Shown: positions 24,951-33,625 of the stretch, one piece after another
Layout of the letters: each line of letters opens with the position of its first letter
Numbering within the stretch: position 1 is the stretch's first letter
Source of the DNA: Cupriavidus alkaliphilus
GTDB lineage: Bacteria; Pseudomonadota; Gammaproteobacteria; Burkholderiales; Burkholderiaceae
Length of the DNA: 64,000 nucleotides
NCBI RefSeq assembly: GCF_900094595.1
Contig: NZ_FMAD01000002.1
Location: 186,001 to 250,000 of the forward strand
Direction of reading: 5' to 3'
Made by a program: the position numbers and the translations under genes
The notes under the pieces: model-generated
What the model was told of the DNA's origin: nothing
The model's input: only the letters and a program-made list of their open reading frames with translations
Databases searched by the model: none

Positions 24951-26093
24951 ATGCCCCAATCCCGCGCTGCGCAAGTGTCGCCCGACGTTTTTACGGCTGT
25001 CAGCGAGAACGCCAGTAACCCCGCCGCACGTCCGTCCCGTGCTCCGGCACGCCGCCGCCTTCTGAAGCTGGGCGCGATGCTCGGCACCAGCCTGGTGCTG
25101 TCGACACAATTCGCCGGTGCTGCCCATGCGCAGGCCGCGGCCACCAAGGTCAGGTTCCAGCTCGACTGGCGCTTCGAAGGGCCGGCGGCACTGTTCCTGC
25201 TCGGCGAGCAGAAGGGCTACTACAAGGCCGAAAAGCTCGAAGTCTCGATCGATGCCGGCAATGGCTCGGGCAACGTGGTCAACCGCGTGGCCTCGGGCAC
25301 CTATGACATGGGCTTCGCCGACATGTCGTCGGTGATGGAATTCTACGGCAACAATCCGGATGCGAAGAACAAGCCGGTGGCCGTGATGATGGTCTACAAC
25401 AACACGCCCGCGGCCATCCTGGCACTGAAGAAGTCGGGCATCCGCGCGCCGAAGGACCTGGCCGGCAAGCGCCTGGGCGCGCCGGTATTCGACGCCGGTC
25501 GCCGCGCCTTCCCGATCTTCGCCCGGGCCAACGGCCTGCAGGCATCGTCGTTCAACTGGCAGGCGATGGACCCGACGCTGCGCGAAACCATGCTGGTGCG
25601 CGGCGACCTCGATGCCATCACCGGCTTTTCGTTCACGTCGGTCCTGAACCTGAATGCGCGCGGCGTGAAGGACGAAGACATCGTGGTGCTGCCATACCCG
25701 CGGTTCGGCGTGAAGCTGTACGGCAACGCCGTGATTGCGTCGGAGGAATTCATCAAGAAGAACCCGGAGGCGGTGAAGGCATTCCTGCGTGCCTTCAGCA
25801 AGTCGGCGCGCGACGTGATCGCTCGTCCGGAAGAGGGCATCCGCGCGCTCAAGGTGCGCGACGGCATCATCGACGAGAAGCTGGAAACGCGCCGGCTGAA
25901 GCTGGCGCTGGACAGCGTGGTCAGGTCGCCCGACGCCAGGGCCGAGGGCTTTGGCCGCATCAGCAAGCCCCGCCTGTCGCTGATGGCCTCGCAAGTGGCC
26001 GATGCCTTCGGCACCAAGGGCCGTATCAACGCCGATGCGCTGTGGACCGACGCGTACCTGCCGAGCGCGGCCGAACTGGATGTGCTGCGATGA
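24951..26093 (+). CDS. ABC importer substrate-binding protein (NMT1/ThiY-like)
   Basis: 380 residues. A long N-region carries ARRRLLKLGAMLG before a hydrophobic stretch ending AGAAHAQA, a twin-arginine-like or Sec signal peptide. The mature part begins VRFQLDWRFEGPAALFLLGEQKGYYKAE, the hallmark of the NMT1/ThiY family (nitrate, sulfonate, thiamine-precursor binders). The ligand is unknown. Its stop overlaps the ATPase start (ATGA). I saw no thiamine riboswitch upstream. Confidence 0.85.
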   Translation: MPQSRAAQVSPDVFTAVSENASNPAARPSRAPARRRLLKLGAMLGTSLVLSTQFAGAAHAQAAATKVRFQLDWRFEGPAALFLLGEQKGYYKAEKLEVSIDAGNGSGNVVNRVASGTYDMGFADMSSVMEFYGNNPDAKNKPVAVMMVYNNTPAAILALKKSGIRAPKDLAGKRLGAPVFDAGRRAFPIFARANGLQASSFNWQAMDPTLRETMLVRGDLDAITGFSFTSVLNLNARGVKDEDIVVLPYPRFGVKLYGNAVIASEEFIKKNPEAVKAFLRAFSKSARDVIARPEEGIRALKVRDGIIDEKLETRRLKLALDSVVRSPDARAEGFGRISKPRLSLMASQVADAFGTKGRINADALWTDAYLPSAAELDVLR

Positions 26094-26950
26094 TGGCGCG
26101 CCTGGCTGAATCCATGCCGGCCGCCGCGACTGCCGCGACTGCCGCGACCGCGCCCGTCGAGCCCTTCGTCGATTTCAACCGGGTCTGGCTGGCCTATGAC
26201 GACACGCTCGCGCGCCAGGGCGAGTTCGCGGTGGAAGACCTGTCGCTGCAGGCCGCGCCGGGCGAGTTCATCGCCATCGTCGGCCCGTCCGGCTGCGGCA
26301 AATCCACCTTCATGAAGCTGGCCACCGGCCTGAAACCCGCCACGCGCGGCATCGTCAAGGTTGCCGGGCAGAAGGTGAGCGGGCCGCTCAAGCAGGTGGG
26401 CATGGCGTTCCAGGCGCCGACGCTGCTGCCGTGGCGCACCACGCTCGACAACGTGATGCTGCCGCTGGAGATCGTCGAGCCCTACCGCTCGACCCTGCGC
26501 GCGCGCCGCGACGAGTACGTCGACCGCGCCCGCCGGCTGCTGCATACCGTGGGCCTGGGCGGCTACGAGGACAAATACCCGTGGCAGCTCTCCGGCGGCA
26601 TGCAGCAGCGCGCGTCGATCTGCCGCGCGCTGATCCACCAGCCGCGCATGCTGCTGCTCGACGAACCGTTCGGCGCGCTCGACGCTTTCACCCGCGAGGA
26701 ACTGTGGTGCGTGCTGCGCGACCTGTGGCAGGCGCAGCGCTTCAACGTAATCCTGGTCACGCATGACCTGCGCGAGGCCGTGTTCCTCGCCGACACGGTC
26801 TACGTGATGAGCCAGCGCCCCGGCCGCATCGTGATGCGCAAAGAGATCGGCCTGCCGCGGCCGCGTGATCTGGAACTGACCTATACCGAGCCCTTCGCCG
26901 AGCTGGTGCACGCGCTGCGCGAGAAGATCGGCCATGTGCGCCAACACTGA
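26090..26950 (+). CDS. ABC importer ATPase (nitrate/sulfonate/thiamine-precursor type)
   Basis: 286 residues. It shows Walker A (GPSGCGKST), Q-loop (AFQAPTLLPWRTT), signature LSGGMQQR, Walker B (LLLDEPFGALD) and the switch region VTHDLREAVFLAD. The pattern is that of SsuB/TauB/ThiZ ATPases. The first about 30 residues are an extra Ala/Thr-rich extension encoded by short DNA repeats. It is translationally coupled to the binding-protein gene, and the permease follows 21 bp later. Confidence 0.9.
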   Translation: MMARLAESMPAAATAATAATAPVEPFVDFNRVWLAYDDTLARQGEFAVEDLSLQAAPGEFIAIVGPSGCGKSTFMKLATGLKPATRGIVKVAGQKVSGPLKQVGMAFQAPTLLPWRTTLDNVMLPLEIVEPYRSTLRARRDEYVDRARRLLHTVGLGGYEDKYPWQLSGGMQQRASICRALIHQPRMLLLDEPFGALDAFTREELWCVLRDLWQAQRFNVILVTHDLREAVFLADTVYVMSQRPGRIVMRKEIGLPRPRDLELTYTEPFAELVHALREKIGHVRQH

Positions 26951-26971
26951 GGCCAACACCGAGACCCGACG

Positions 26972-27748
26972 ATGATGATGACTTTGACTTCCGCGCAGGA
27001 GCGCCGCGTGCAGCGCGTGGCGCCGTGGCTGCTGCTGGCTGCGGTGCTGCTGCTGTGGCAGGGCGCGTGCATGGCCTTCGATGTCTCCGATTTCATCCTG
27101 CCGACGCCGTCCGCGATCGTGGCCGCGCTGGTGGACTACGCCGACGTGATCGCCGGCCATGCCTGGCGCACCTTCTGGACCACCATGGTGGGTTTTGCCG
27201 TGGCCATCGGCGTGGGCGTGCTGCTCGGGCTGGCGATGGGCTCGTCGCGGCTGCTCTACGCCGCCAGCTACCCGCTGATGACCGCCTTCAACGCGCTGCC
27301 CAAGGCCGCCTTCGTGCCGATCCTGGTGGTGTGGTTCGGGCTCGGCGCGGGCCCGGCCATCCTGACCGCCTTCCTGATCTCGTTCTTCCCGATCATGGTC
27401 AATATCGCCACCGGGCTGGCCACGCTCGAGCCGGAACTGGAAGACGTGCTGCGCGTGCTCGGCGCCAAGCGGCGCGACGTGCTGTTCAAGGTCGGCCTGC
27501 CGCGCGCGCTGCCGTATTTCTTCGCCTCGCTCAAGGTTGCGATCACGCTGGCCTTTGTCGGCACCACGGTGTCGGAGATGAATGCCGCCAACGAAGGCAT
27601 CGGCTACCTGCTGGTGTCGGCCGGCTCCGCCATGAAGATGCCGCTGGCGTTTGCCGGCCTGGTGGTGATCGCGGTGATGGCGATGGCGATGTACGAGCTG
27701 TTCGCGGTGGTCGAGAAGCGCATGACCGGCTGGGCCCACCGGGGCTGA
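26972..27748 (+). CDS. ABC importer permease (SsuC/ThiX-like)
   Basis: 258 residues with about six membrane segments. The ATPase-contact EAA-type motif is seen as EDVLRVLGAKRRDVLFKVGLPRALPY, typical of the SsuC/TauC/ThiX permease family. PTPSAIVAALVDY near the N-terminus is the usual LPxPxxV region of the family. It completes the three-gene importer; the substrate remains open. Confidence 0.9.
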   Translation: MMMTLTSAQERRVQRVAPWLLLAAVLLLWQGACMAFDVSDFILPTPSAIVAALVDYADVIAGHAWRTFWTTMVGFAVAIGVGVLLGLAMGSSRLLYAASYPLMTAFNALPKAAFVPILVVWFGLGAGPAILTAFLISFFPIMVNIATGLATLEPELEDVLRVLGAKRRDVLFKVGLPRALPYFFASLKVAITLAFVGTTVSEMNAANEGIGYLLVSAGSAMKMPLAFAGLVVIAVMAMAMYELFAVVEKRMTGWAHRG

Positions 27749-27780
27749 GGCGGTGGCTGGCGAAGCGCCGCGCGCCGGTG

Positions 27781-27786
27781 GATAAT
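27781..27786 (+). promoter_or_regulatory. -10 box just upstream of the HypT-like LysR gene
   Basis: GATAAT ends seven bases before the ATG, so transcription would start at or next to the start codon and give a leaderless message. No Shine-Dalgarno is present. Confidence 0.35.
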
Positions 27787-27793
27787 CCGCGTC

Positions 27794-28738
27794 ATGGAAA
27801 TCAAATGGCTTGAAGACTTCGTCAGCCTGGCCGAGACGCACAGCTTCTCGCGCTCGGCCGAGCTGCGCCATGTCACGCAGCCGGCGTTCTCGCGCCGGAT
27901 CCAGTCGCTGGAGGCATGGGTCGGCACCGAGCTGATCGACCGCTCGAGCTATCCCACCAGCCTGACCCCGGCCGGCAAGGTGTTCTACGAGCAGGCGCTG
28001 GCCATGCTGGCGCAGGTCAGCGAGACCCGCGCGCTGATGCGCGGCCAGCGCTCGGCCAACGCGCAGGTGCTGGAATTCGCGGTGCCGCACACGCTGTCGC
28101 TGACCTTCTTCCCGGAATGGCTCAAGGCGCTGGAGCGCAAGCTCGGCACGCTGCCGTGCCGGCTGCGTGCGCTCAACGTCCATGACGCGGTGCTGATGCT
28201 GGTCGAAGGCGGCTGCGACCTGGTGATGGTCTACCACCACGCGCGCCAGGCCATCCAGCTCGATCCGGCGCGGTACGACATGCTGGTGCTCGGTACCGAA
28301 CGGCTGTCGCCCTACAGCGTGCCGGACGCCGCCGGCAAGCCCCTGTTCCGGCTGCCGGGCACCGACAAGAAGCCGGTGCCGTTCCTCAGCTATACGCCCA
28401 ACGCCTTCCTTGGCCGCATGGTCGACCTGCTGCTGGCCGAAACCGCCGAGGCGCTCAAGCTCGACAAGTGCTACGAGACCGATATGGCCGAGGCGCTCAA
28501 GGTGATGGCGCTGTCCGGCCACGGCATGGCCTTCCTGCCCGAAAGCGCGGTGCGCGAAGACGTCGCGGCGGGACGGCTGGTGCGGGCCGAGTCGGCGCGC
28601 GGCCTGCCGTTGTCGATCGACATGGAAATCCGGTTGTATCGGGAGAAGCCGGGCGAGAACGGCGGGGAACGGCGCGCCGGGGCACGGCGCAAGCGGCAAC
28701 TGGTGGACCAGGTGTGGGGGACGTTGACTTCGGCGTAG
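27794..28738 (+). CDS. LysR-family regulator resembling HypT (YjiE)
   Basis: 314 residues. The N-terminal winged helix-turn-helix opens MEIKWLEDFVSLAETHSFSRSA and includes VTQPAFSRRIQSLE. The overall pattern (KWLEDF start, PHTLSLTFFPEWL, PFLSYTPNAFLGR, GHGMAFLPESAV) resembles HypT, the hypochlorite-responsive regulator of Escherichia coli. HypT responds to methionine oxidation; whether this protein does is not known. It follows the ABC importer by 45 bp and precedes gdhA, whose upstream region carries a LysR-type palindrome, so either could be its target. Confidence 0.8.
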   Translation: MEIKWLEDFVSLAETHSFSRSAELRHVTQPAFSRRIQSLEAWVGTELIDRSSYPTSLTPAGKVFYEQALAMLAQVSETRALMRGQRSANAQVLEFAVPHTLSLTFFPEWLKALERKLGTLPCRLRALNVHDAVLMLVEGGCDLVMVYHHARQAIQLDPARYDMLVLGTERLSPYSVPDAAGKPLFRLPGTDKKPVPFLSYTPNAFLGRMVDLLLAETAEALKLDKCYETDMAEALKVMALSGHGMAFLPESAVREDVAAGRLVRAESARGLPLSIDMEIRLYREKPGENGGERRAGARRKRQLVDQVWGTLTSA

Positions 28739-28754
28739 CGAGGGATTGCTCCAA

Positions 28755-28777
28755 GGTTATGCGTGTCCTGCATAACC
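28755..28777. promoter_or_regulatory. LysR-type palindrome upstream of gdhA
   Basis: GGTTATGC-N7-GCATAACC is a perfect 8-bp inverted repeat containing the LysR-box pattern T-N11-A. It lies about 80-100 bp before the gdhA start and just after the LysR gene, a position fit for an activator of gdhA. Confidence 0.55.
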
Positions 28778-28855
28778 CGATGAACAAACGGCATTGGATT
28801 CCGAGCGGCCGCCAGGCCTAAGCTTGCGCCCATCTTCCACCCCGGAACCCACCCG

Positions 28856-30163
28856 ATGTCTTCCGCAGCACCGACCAACATTGCTGGCCAAAAGCACGCA
28901 CTTCCGTCCTACCTCAACGCCGACAACCTCGGCCCCTGGGGTATCTACCTGCAGCAAGTCGACCGCGTCACGCCCTACCTGGGCTCGCTGGCGCGCTGGG
29001 TCGAGACCCTGAAGCGCCCCAAGCGCGCCCTGATCGTCGACGTTCCCATCGAGCTGGATAACGGCACCATCGCCCATTTCGAGGGCTACCGGGTGCAGCA
29101 CAACCTGTCGCGCGGCCCGGGCAAGGGCGGTGTGCGCTTCCACCAGGACGTGACGCTGTCCGAGGTGATGGCGCTGTCGGCCTGGATGTCGGTCAAGAAC
29201 GCGGCGGTGAACGTGCCGTACGGCGGTGCCAAGGGCGGCATCCGCGTCGACCCGCGCACGCTGTCGCAGGCCGAGCTGGAACGCCTGACGCGCCGCTACA
29301 CCAGCGAAATCAACATCATCATCGGGCCGAGCAAGGACATCCCGGCGCCGGACGTCAACACCAACGCACAGGTGATGGCGTGGATGATGGACACCTATTC
29401 GATGAACTCGGGCAGCACCTCGACCGGCGTCGTGACCGGCAAGCCGATCTCGCTGGGCGGCTCGCTGGGCCGCCACGAGGCCACCGGCCGCGGCGTGTTC
29501 GTGGTCGGCTCCGAGGCCGCGCGCAATATCGGCCTCGAAGTCAAGGGCGCGCGCGTGGCGGTGCAGGGCTTCGGCAACGTTGGCGCCGTGGCCGCCAAGC
29601 TGTTCCATGAGGCCGGCGCCAAGGTGGTGGCAGTGCAGGACCACCGCACCACGCTGTTCGACCCGGCCGGCCTGGACGTGCCGGCGATGATGGAATACGC
29701 CTCGCACAGCGGCACCATCGACGGTTTCCGCGGCGAAGTCCTGCGCAGCGAGCAGTTCTGGGAAGTCGACTGCGACATCCTGATCCCGGCCGCGCTGGAA
29801 GGCCAGATTACCGCCGAAAACGCGCCGAAGATCACGGCAAAGCTGGTGATCGAGGGCGCCAACGGCCCGACCACGCCGCAGGCCGACGACATCCTGCGCG
29901 AGCGCAATATCCTGGTCTGCCCGGACGTGATCGCCAACGCCGGCGGCGTGACCGTGTCCTACTTCGAATGGGTGCAGGATTTCTCCAGCTTTTTCTGGAC
30001 CGAGGAAGAGATCAACCAGCGCCTGGTACGGATCATGCAAGAAGCCTTCCGGGCAATCTGGCAAGTGGCACAGGAAAACAAGGTGACGCTGCGCACGGCG
30101 GCGTTCATCGTGGCCTGTACGCGGATCCTGCAGGCGCGCGAAATGCGCGGCCTGTACCCCTGA
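28856..30163 (+). CDS. gdhA: Glutamate dehydrogenase
   Basis: 435 residues, the hexameric GDH length. It interconverts glutamate and 2-oxoglutarate plus ammonia. The N-terminal domain has the substrate segment [21 protein letters not shown] and the catalytic lysine region [15 protein letters not shown]. The dinucleotide domain carries [19 protein letters not shown] (GxGxxG). The ending [20 protein letters not shown] is typical of catabolic or dual-coenzyme GDHs; coenzyme choice cannot be settled by eye. A glutamate/aspartate importer follows, suggesting a shared role in glutamate use. Confidence 0.95.
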   Translation: MSSAAPTNIAGQKHALPSYLNADNLGPWGIYLQQVDRVTPYLGSLARWVETLKRPKRALIVDVPIELDNGTIAHFEGYRVQHNLSRGPGKGGVRFHQDVTLSEVMALSAWMSVKNAAVNVPYGGAKGGIRVDPRTLSQAELERLTRRYTSEINIIIGPSKDIPAPDVNTNAQVMAWMMDTYSMNSGSTSTGVVTGKPISLGGSLGRHEATGRGVFVVGSEAARNIGLEVKGARVAVQGFGNVGAVAAKLFHEAGAKVVAVQDHRTTLFDPAGLDVPAMMEYASHSGTIDGFRGEVLRSEQFWEVDCDILIPAALEGQITAENAPKITAKLVIEGANGPTTPQADDILRERNILVCPDVIANAGGVTVSYFEWVQDFSSFFWTEEEINQRLVRIMQEAFRAIWQVAQENKVTLRTAAFIVACTRILQAREMRGLYP

Positions 30164-30244
30164 TCGGGGCAGGCAGGCCCGGGTCGAGGCACTCGTATGG
30201 TGCAGTGCAATAAATCGCCCCGGACCCCGGCTTCATGACCGTCA

Positions 30245-30279
30245 GACGCGGTCTCCGGCAAGCGCCGGAGGCCGCGTTG
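30245..30279 (+). terminator. Long hairpin after gdhA
   Basis: ACGCGG-t-CTCCGGC and GCCGGAG-g-CCGCGT form a 13-bp interrupted stem with an AAGC loop, followed by TGTCGT. A terminator without a clean T-run. Confidence 0.45.
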
Positions 30280-30430
30280 TCGTATCCGGACGCGCTGCGC
30301 ACGGATTGCCCCGAAGTGGGGTTCTAGGAGAAAACCCAGTTGTATTGCGGCGGATGCTGCGCAATACTGTTTCACCAGTGGGGGTTTTATTCTTAGAATC
30401 CCGCTTTCTCTTCATGGTCAAGGAGATGTT

Positions 30431-31330
30431 ATGAATTTCGCCAAGTTGGCTGCCCTGATGATTGCCGGGGGCGTAATGTGCGGGACGGCACAGGCAGCCG
30501 AACAACTGACGGGCACGCTGAAGAAGATCAAGGACACCGGCGTCATCACGCTCGGCGTGCGCGAATCGTCGATTCCGTTCAACTACAACCTGGGCGGCGT
30601 GCGCCAGGTCGGCTATTCCTACGATATCAACATGAAGATCGTGGAAGCCATCAAGGACCAGCTGAAGCTGCCGAACCTGCAGGTCAAGGAAATCCCGATC
30701 ACCTCGCAGAACCGCATCACGCTGCTGCAGAACGGCACCATCGATATCGAGTGCGGCTCGACCACCAATAACCTGGAACGCCAGAAGCAGGTCGCCTTCA
30801 CCAACTCCATCTTCATCATCGGCACGCGCATCATGGTGAAGAAGGACGCCGGCATCAAGGACTGGGCCGACCTGAAGGGCAAGAACGTCGTCACCACCGC
30901 CGGCACCACGTCGGAGCGCCTGCTGCGCAAGATGAACGACGAGCAGAAGCTGGGCGTGAACATCATCAGCACCAAGGACCACGGCCAGTCGTTCCTGACG
31001 CTGGAATCCGGCCGCGCGGTCGCCTTCATGATGGACGACGCGCTGCTGTACGGCGAGCGCGCCAAGGCCAAGAACCCGGCCGACTGGATCGTCGTGGGCA
31101 AGCCGCAATCGCGCGAGTCCTACGGCTGCATGATCCGCAAGGACGACCCGCAGTTCAAGAAGCTGTCCGACACCGTGATCTCCGGCATGATGAAGGACGG
31201 CTCGGTCAACACCCTGTACACCAAGTGGTTCATGCAACCGGTTCCGCCCAAGGGCCTGAACCTGGACTTCCCGCTGTCCGAAGACATGAAGACGCTGATC
31301 AAGGCGCCTAACGACAAGGCGCTGGACTGA
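30431..31330 (+). CDS. gltI: Glutamate/aspartate ABC importer, substrate-binding protein
   Basis: 299 residues. A Sec signal peptide (about 1-23, ending AQAAE) precedes a family 3 solute-binding domain: GVITLGVRESSIPFNYN, GYSYDINMKIVEAI and CGSTTNNLERQKQVAF. This matches GltI, the periplasmic glutamate/aspartate receptor. AAGGAG lies 6 bp before the ATG. A strong stem-loop separates it from gltJ, suggesting a higher protein amount than the membrane subunits. Confidence 0.93.
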   Translation: MNFAKLAALMIAGGVMCGTAQAAEQLTGTLKKIKDTGVITLGVRESSIPFNYNLGGVRQVGYSYDINMKIVEAIKDQLKLPNLQVKEIPITSQNRITLLQNGTIDIECGSTTNNLERQKQVAFTNSIFIIGTRIMVKKDAGIKDWADLKGKNVVTTAGTTSERLLRKMNDEQKLGVNIISTKDHGQSFLTLESGRAVAFMMDDALLYGERAKAKNPADWIVVGKPQSRESYGCMIRKDDPQFKKLSDTVISGMMKDGSVNTLYTKWFMQPVPPKGLNLDFPLSEDMKTLIKAPNDKALD

Positions 31331-31350
31331 CCTGCCGTTGACAGCACTGC

Positions 31351-31382
31351 GAAACGGAAGGCTCGTCCTTCCGTTTCTTTTT
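31351..31382 (+). terminator. Terminator-like hairpin between gltI and gltJ
   Basis: GAAACGGAAGG and CCTTCCGTTTC form a perfect 11-bp stem with a 5-nt loop, followed by TTTTT. It looks like an intrinsic terminator inside an operon and probably works as an attenuator or 3' end protector for gltI mRNA. Confidence 0.8.
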
Positions 31383-31393
31383 GAGGACGCAAC

Positions 31394-32122
31394 ATGAACT
31401 ACAACTGGCATTGGGGAGTTTTCCTCGAACAGGCCGCCCAGAACGAGACCTACCTGGACTGGATGATCTCTGGTCTCAAGGTCACGCTCGCGCTGGGGCT
31501 TTCGTCCTGGGTCATTGCCCTGGTCATCGGCTCGGTGCTCGGCGTGCTGCGCACGGTGCCGAACAAATGGCTGGCCGGCATCGCCGCCACCTATGTCGAG
31601 ATTTTCCGCAACATCCCGCTGCTGGTGCAGCTGTTTATCTGGTACTTCGTCGCGCCCGAGCTGCTGCCCGGCGGCGAGGCGATCAAGCAGATGAACCCGT
31701 TCGCGCAGCAGTTCCTGGCCGCCATGCTGTGCCTGGGCACGTTTACCGCCGCGCGGGTCTGCGAGCAGGTGCGCTCCGGCATCAACTCGCTGGCGCGCGG
31801 GCAGAAGAACGCCGGCCTGGCGATGGGCTTCACGCTGCCGCAGACGTACCGCCACGTGTTGCTGCCGATGGCGTTCCGCGTGATCGTGCCGCCGCTGACC
31901 TCCGAGTTCCTGAATATCTTCAAGAACTCGGCGGTGGCGTCGACCATCGGCCTGCTGGAACTGGCCGCGCAGGGGCGCCAGCTGGTGGACTACACCGCGC
32001 GTCCGTATGAATCGTTCATCGCGGTCACGCTGATGTACGCGCTGATCAACGTCACCGTGATGCTGGTGATGCGCTGGGTCGAGGCCCGCACGCGCGTGCC
32101 CGGCTTCATCGGCGGCAAGTAA
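31394..32122 (+). CDS. gltJ: Glutamate/aspartate ABC importer permease GltJ
   Basis: 242 residues, about five membrane segments. It starts MNYNWHWGVFLEQ, very like GltJ of other proteobacteria. The family motif EIFRNIPLLVQLFIWYF and the ATPase-contact loop RGQKNAGLAMGFTLPQTYRHVLLP are present. It pairs with GltK to form the membrane channel. The gene follows the gltI hairpin by about 12 bp. Confidence 0.93.
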   Translation: MNYNWHWGVFLEQAAQNETYLDWMISGLKVTLALGLSSWVIALVIGSVLGVLRTVPNKWLAGIAATYVEIFRNIPLLVQLFIWYFVAPELLPGGEAIKQMNPFAQQFLAAMLCLGTFTAARVCEQVRSGINSLARGQKNAGLAMGFTLPQTYRHVLLPMAFRVIVPPLTSEFLNIFKNSAVASTIGLLELAAQGRQLVDYTARPYESFIAVTLMYALINVTVMLVMRWVEARTRVPGFIGGK

Positions 32123-32131
32123 GGGGGCGCC

Positions 32132-32815
32132 ATGGCTTATTCCTTCGATTTCACCTCGATCAACCCGGCCACGCTGCATGTGCTGGGCGAGGGCATGATG
32201 GTCTCGCTCAAGATCACCGTCACCGCGGTGGTGGTCGGCATCATCTGGGGCACCATCCTTGCGATGATGCGGCTGTCGTCGTTCCGGCTGCTGAACTGGT
32301 TCGCGCAGGGGTACGTGACCATCTTCCGCTCGATCCCGCTGGTGATGGTGCTGTTGTGGTTCTTCCTGATCATCCCGCAGGTATTGCAGGGCATCTTCAA
32401 CCTGTCGCCGGCGACCGACCTGCGCATGACCTCGGCGCTGGTGGCGTTCGCGCTGTTCGAGGCCGCCTACTACTCCGAGATCATCCGGGCGGGGATCCAG
32501 AGCGTGTCGCGCGGGCAGATGTTTGCCGCGCAGGCGCTGGGCATGACCTACGGGCAGACGATGCGGCTGGTGATCCTGCCGCAGGCGTTCCGCAACATGG
32601 TGCCGCTGTTGCTGACGCAGGGCATCATCCTGTTCCAGGATACGTCGCTGGTGTACGTGAGCGCGCTGGCGGACTTCTTCGGCCAGGCCTACGGCATCGG
32701 CGAGCGTGATGGCCGCATCGTCGAGATGCTGCTGTTCGCCGGCCTGGTGTACTTCATCATTTGTTTCTCCGCTTCGCTGCTGGTCAAGCGTTATCAGAAA
32801 AAGGTGGCTGTATGA
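32132..32815 (+). CDS. gltK: Glutamate/aspartate ABC importer permease GltK
   Basis: 227 residues with about five membrane segments. It shows the polar amino acid permease signature ([17 protein letters not shown]) and the contact loop [25 protein letters not shown]. It starts 9 bp after gltJ; its stop overlaps the gltL start (ATGA), so GltK and GltL are translationally coupled. Confidence 0.93.
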   Translation: MAYSFDFTSINPATLHVLGEGMMVSLKITVTAVVVGIIWGTILAMMRLSSFRLLNWFAQGYVTIFRSIPLVMVLLWFFLIIPQVLQGIFNLSPATDLRMTSALVAFALFEAAYYSEIIRAGIQSVSRGQMFAAQALGMTYGQTMRLVILPQAFRNMVPLLLTQGIILFQDTSLVYVSALADFFGQAYGIGERDGRIVEMLLFAGLVYFIICFSASLLVKRYQKKVAV

Positions 32816-33546
32816 TCGAAATTAATAACGTTTCCAAGTGGTACGGCTCCTTCCAGGTGCTGACCGACTGCACCACCAAGGTTGCCAAGGGGGAAGTGGT
32901 GGTGGTGTGCGGCCCGTCGGGCTCGGGCAAGTCCACGCTGATCAAGACCGTCAACGCGCTCGAGCCGTTCCAGAAGGGCGACATCCTGGTCGACGGCACC
33001 TCGGTGGGCAATCCCAAGACCAACCTGCCCAAGCTGCGCTCGCGCGTGGGCATGGTGTTCCAGAACTTCGAGCTGTTCCCGCACCTGTCGATCACCGAGA
33101 ACCTGACCATCGCGCAGATGAAGGTGCTTGGCCGCTCCAGGGACGAGGCCATGGCCAAGGGCATGAAGTACCTGGAGCGCGTGGGCCTGAAGAGCCAGGC
33201 GGAGAAGTACCCCGGCCAGCTGTCGGGCGGGCAGCAGCAGCGCGTGGCGATTGCGCGCGCGCTGTCGATGGACCCGATCTGCATGCTGTTCGACGAGCCG
33301 ACCTCCGCGCTGGATCCGGAAATGGTCAACGAAGTGCTGGACGTGATGGTGCAGCTGGCGCAGGAAGGCATGACCATGATGTGCGTGACCCACGAAATGG
33401 GCTTCGCGCGCAAGGTGGCCAACCGCGTGATCTTCATGGACCAGGGCAAGATCGTCGAGGATGCCGACAAGGAAGAGTTCTTCGGCGATATCGAGCACCG
33501 CTCGGAGCGCGCCAGGCAGTTCCTGTCGAAGATCCTGCATCACTGA
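32812..33546 (+). CDS. gltL: Glutamate/aspartate ABC importer ATPase GltL
   Basis: 244 residues. Walker A (GPSGSGKST), Q-loop ([12 protein letters not shown]), signature LSGGQQQR, Walker B ([14 protein letters not shown]) and switch [12 protein letters not shown] are all visible; [17 protein letters not shown] is the usual start of polar amino acid ATPases. It is the last gene of the importer and is followed by a strong terminator. Confidence 0.94.
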   Translation: MIEINNVSKWYGSFQVLTDCTTKVAKGEVVVVCGPSGSGKSTLIKTVNALEPFQKGDILVDGTSVGNPKTNLPKLRSRVGMVFQNFELFPHLSITENLTIAQMKVLGRSRDEAMAKGMKYLERVGLKSQAEKYPGQLSGGQQQRVAIARALSMDPICMLFDEPTSALDPEMVNEVLDVMVQLAQEGMTMMCVTHEMGFARKVANRVIFMDQGKIVEDADKEEFFGDIEHRSERARQFLSKILHH

Positions 33547-33577
33547 ACGGACTGGCGGCCACGACTGGCAGCCATAT

Positions 33578-33608
33578 AAAAAAAAGGGACGCCTCGGCGT
33601 CCCTTTTT
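33578..33608. terminator. Bidirectional terminator between gltL and the amidotransferase gene
   Basis: AAAAAGGGACGCC and GGCGTCCCTTTTT form a 13-bp stem. A-run and T-run flank it, so it can end both the plus-strand glt transcript and the minus-strand amidotransferase transcript. Confidence 0.9.
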
Positions 33609-33625
33609 CCTTTGTGCCGGATGGC

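Noticed and set aside
26125..26160. Short repeated triplets encoding Ala/Thr at the start of the importer ATPase
   Set aside because: A local low-complexity extension, common in GC-rich genes; not evidence of a mobile or regulatory element.
25394..28699. A very long open frame on the minus strand (about 1100 codons) opposite the ABC importer, LysR and permease genes
   Set aside because: It is antisense to well-recognised genes, has a biased composition rich in His, Arg, Gln and Ala, and matches nothing. Such frames are common in GC-rich genomes.
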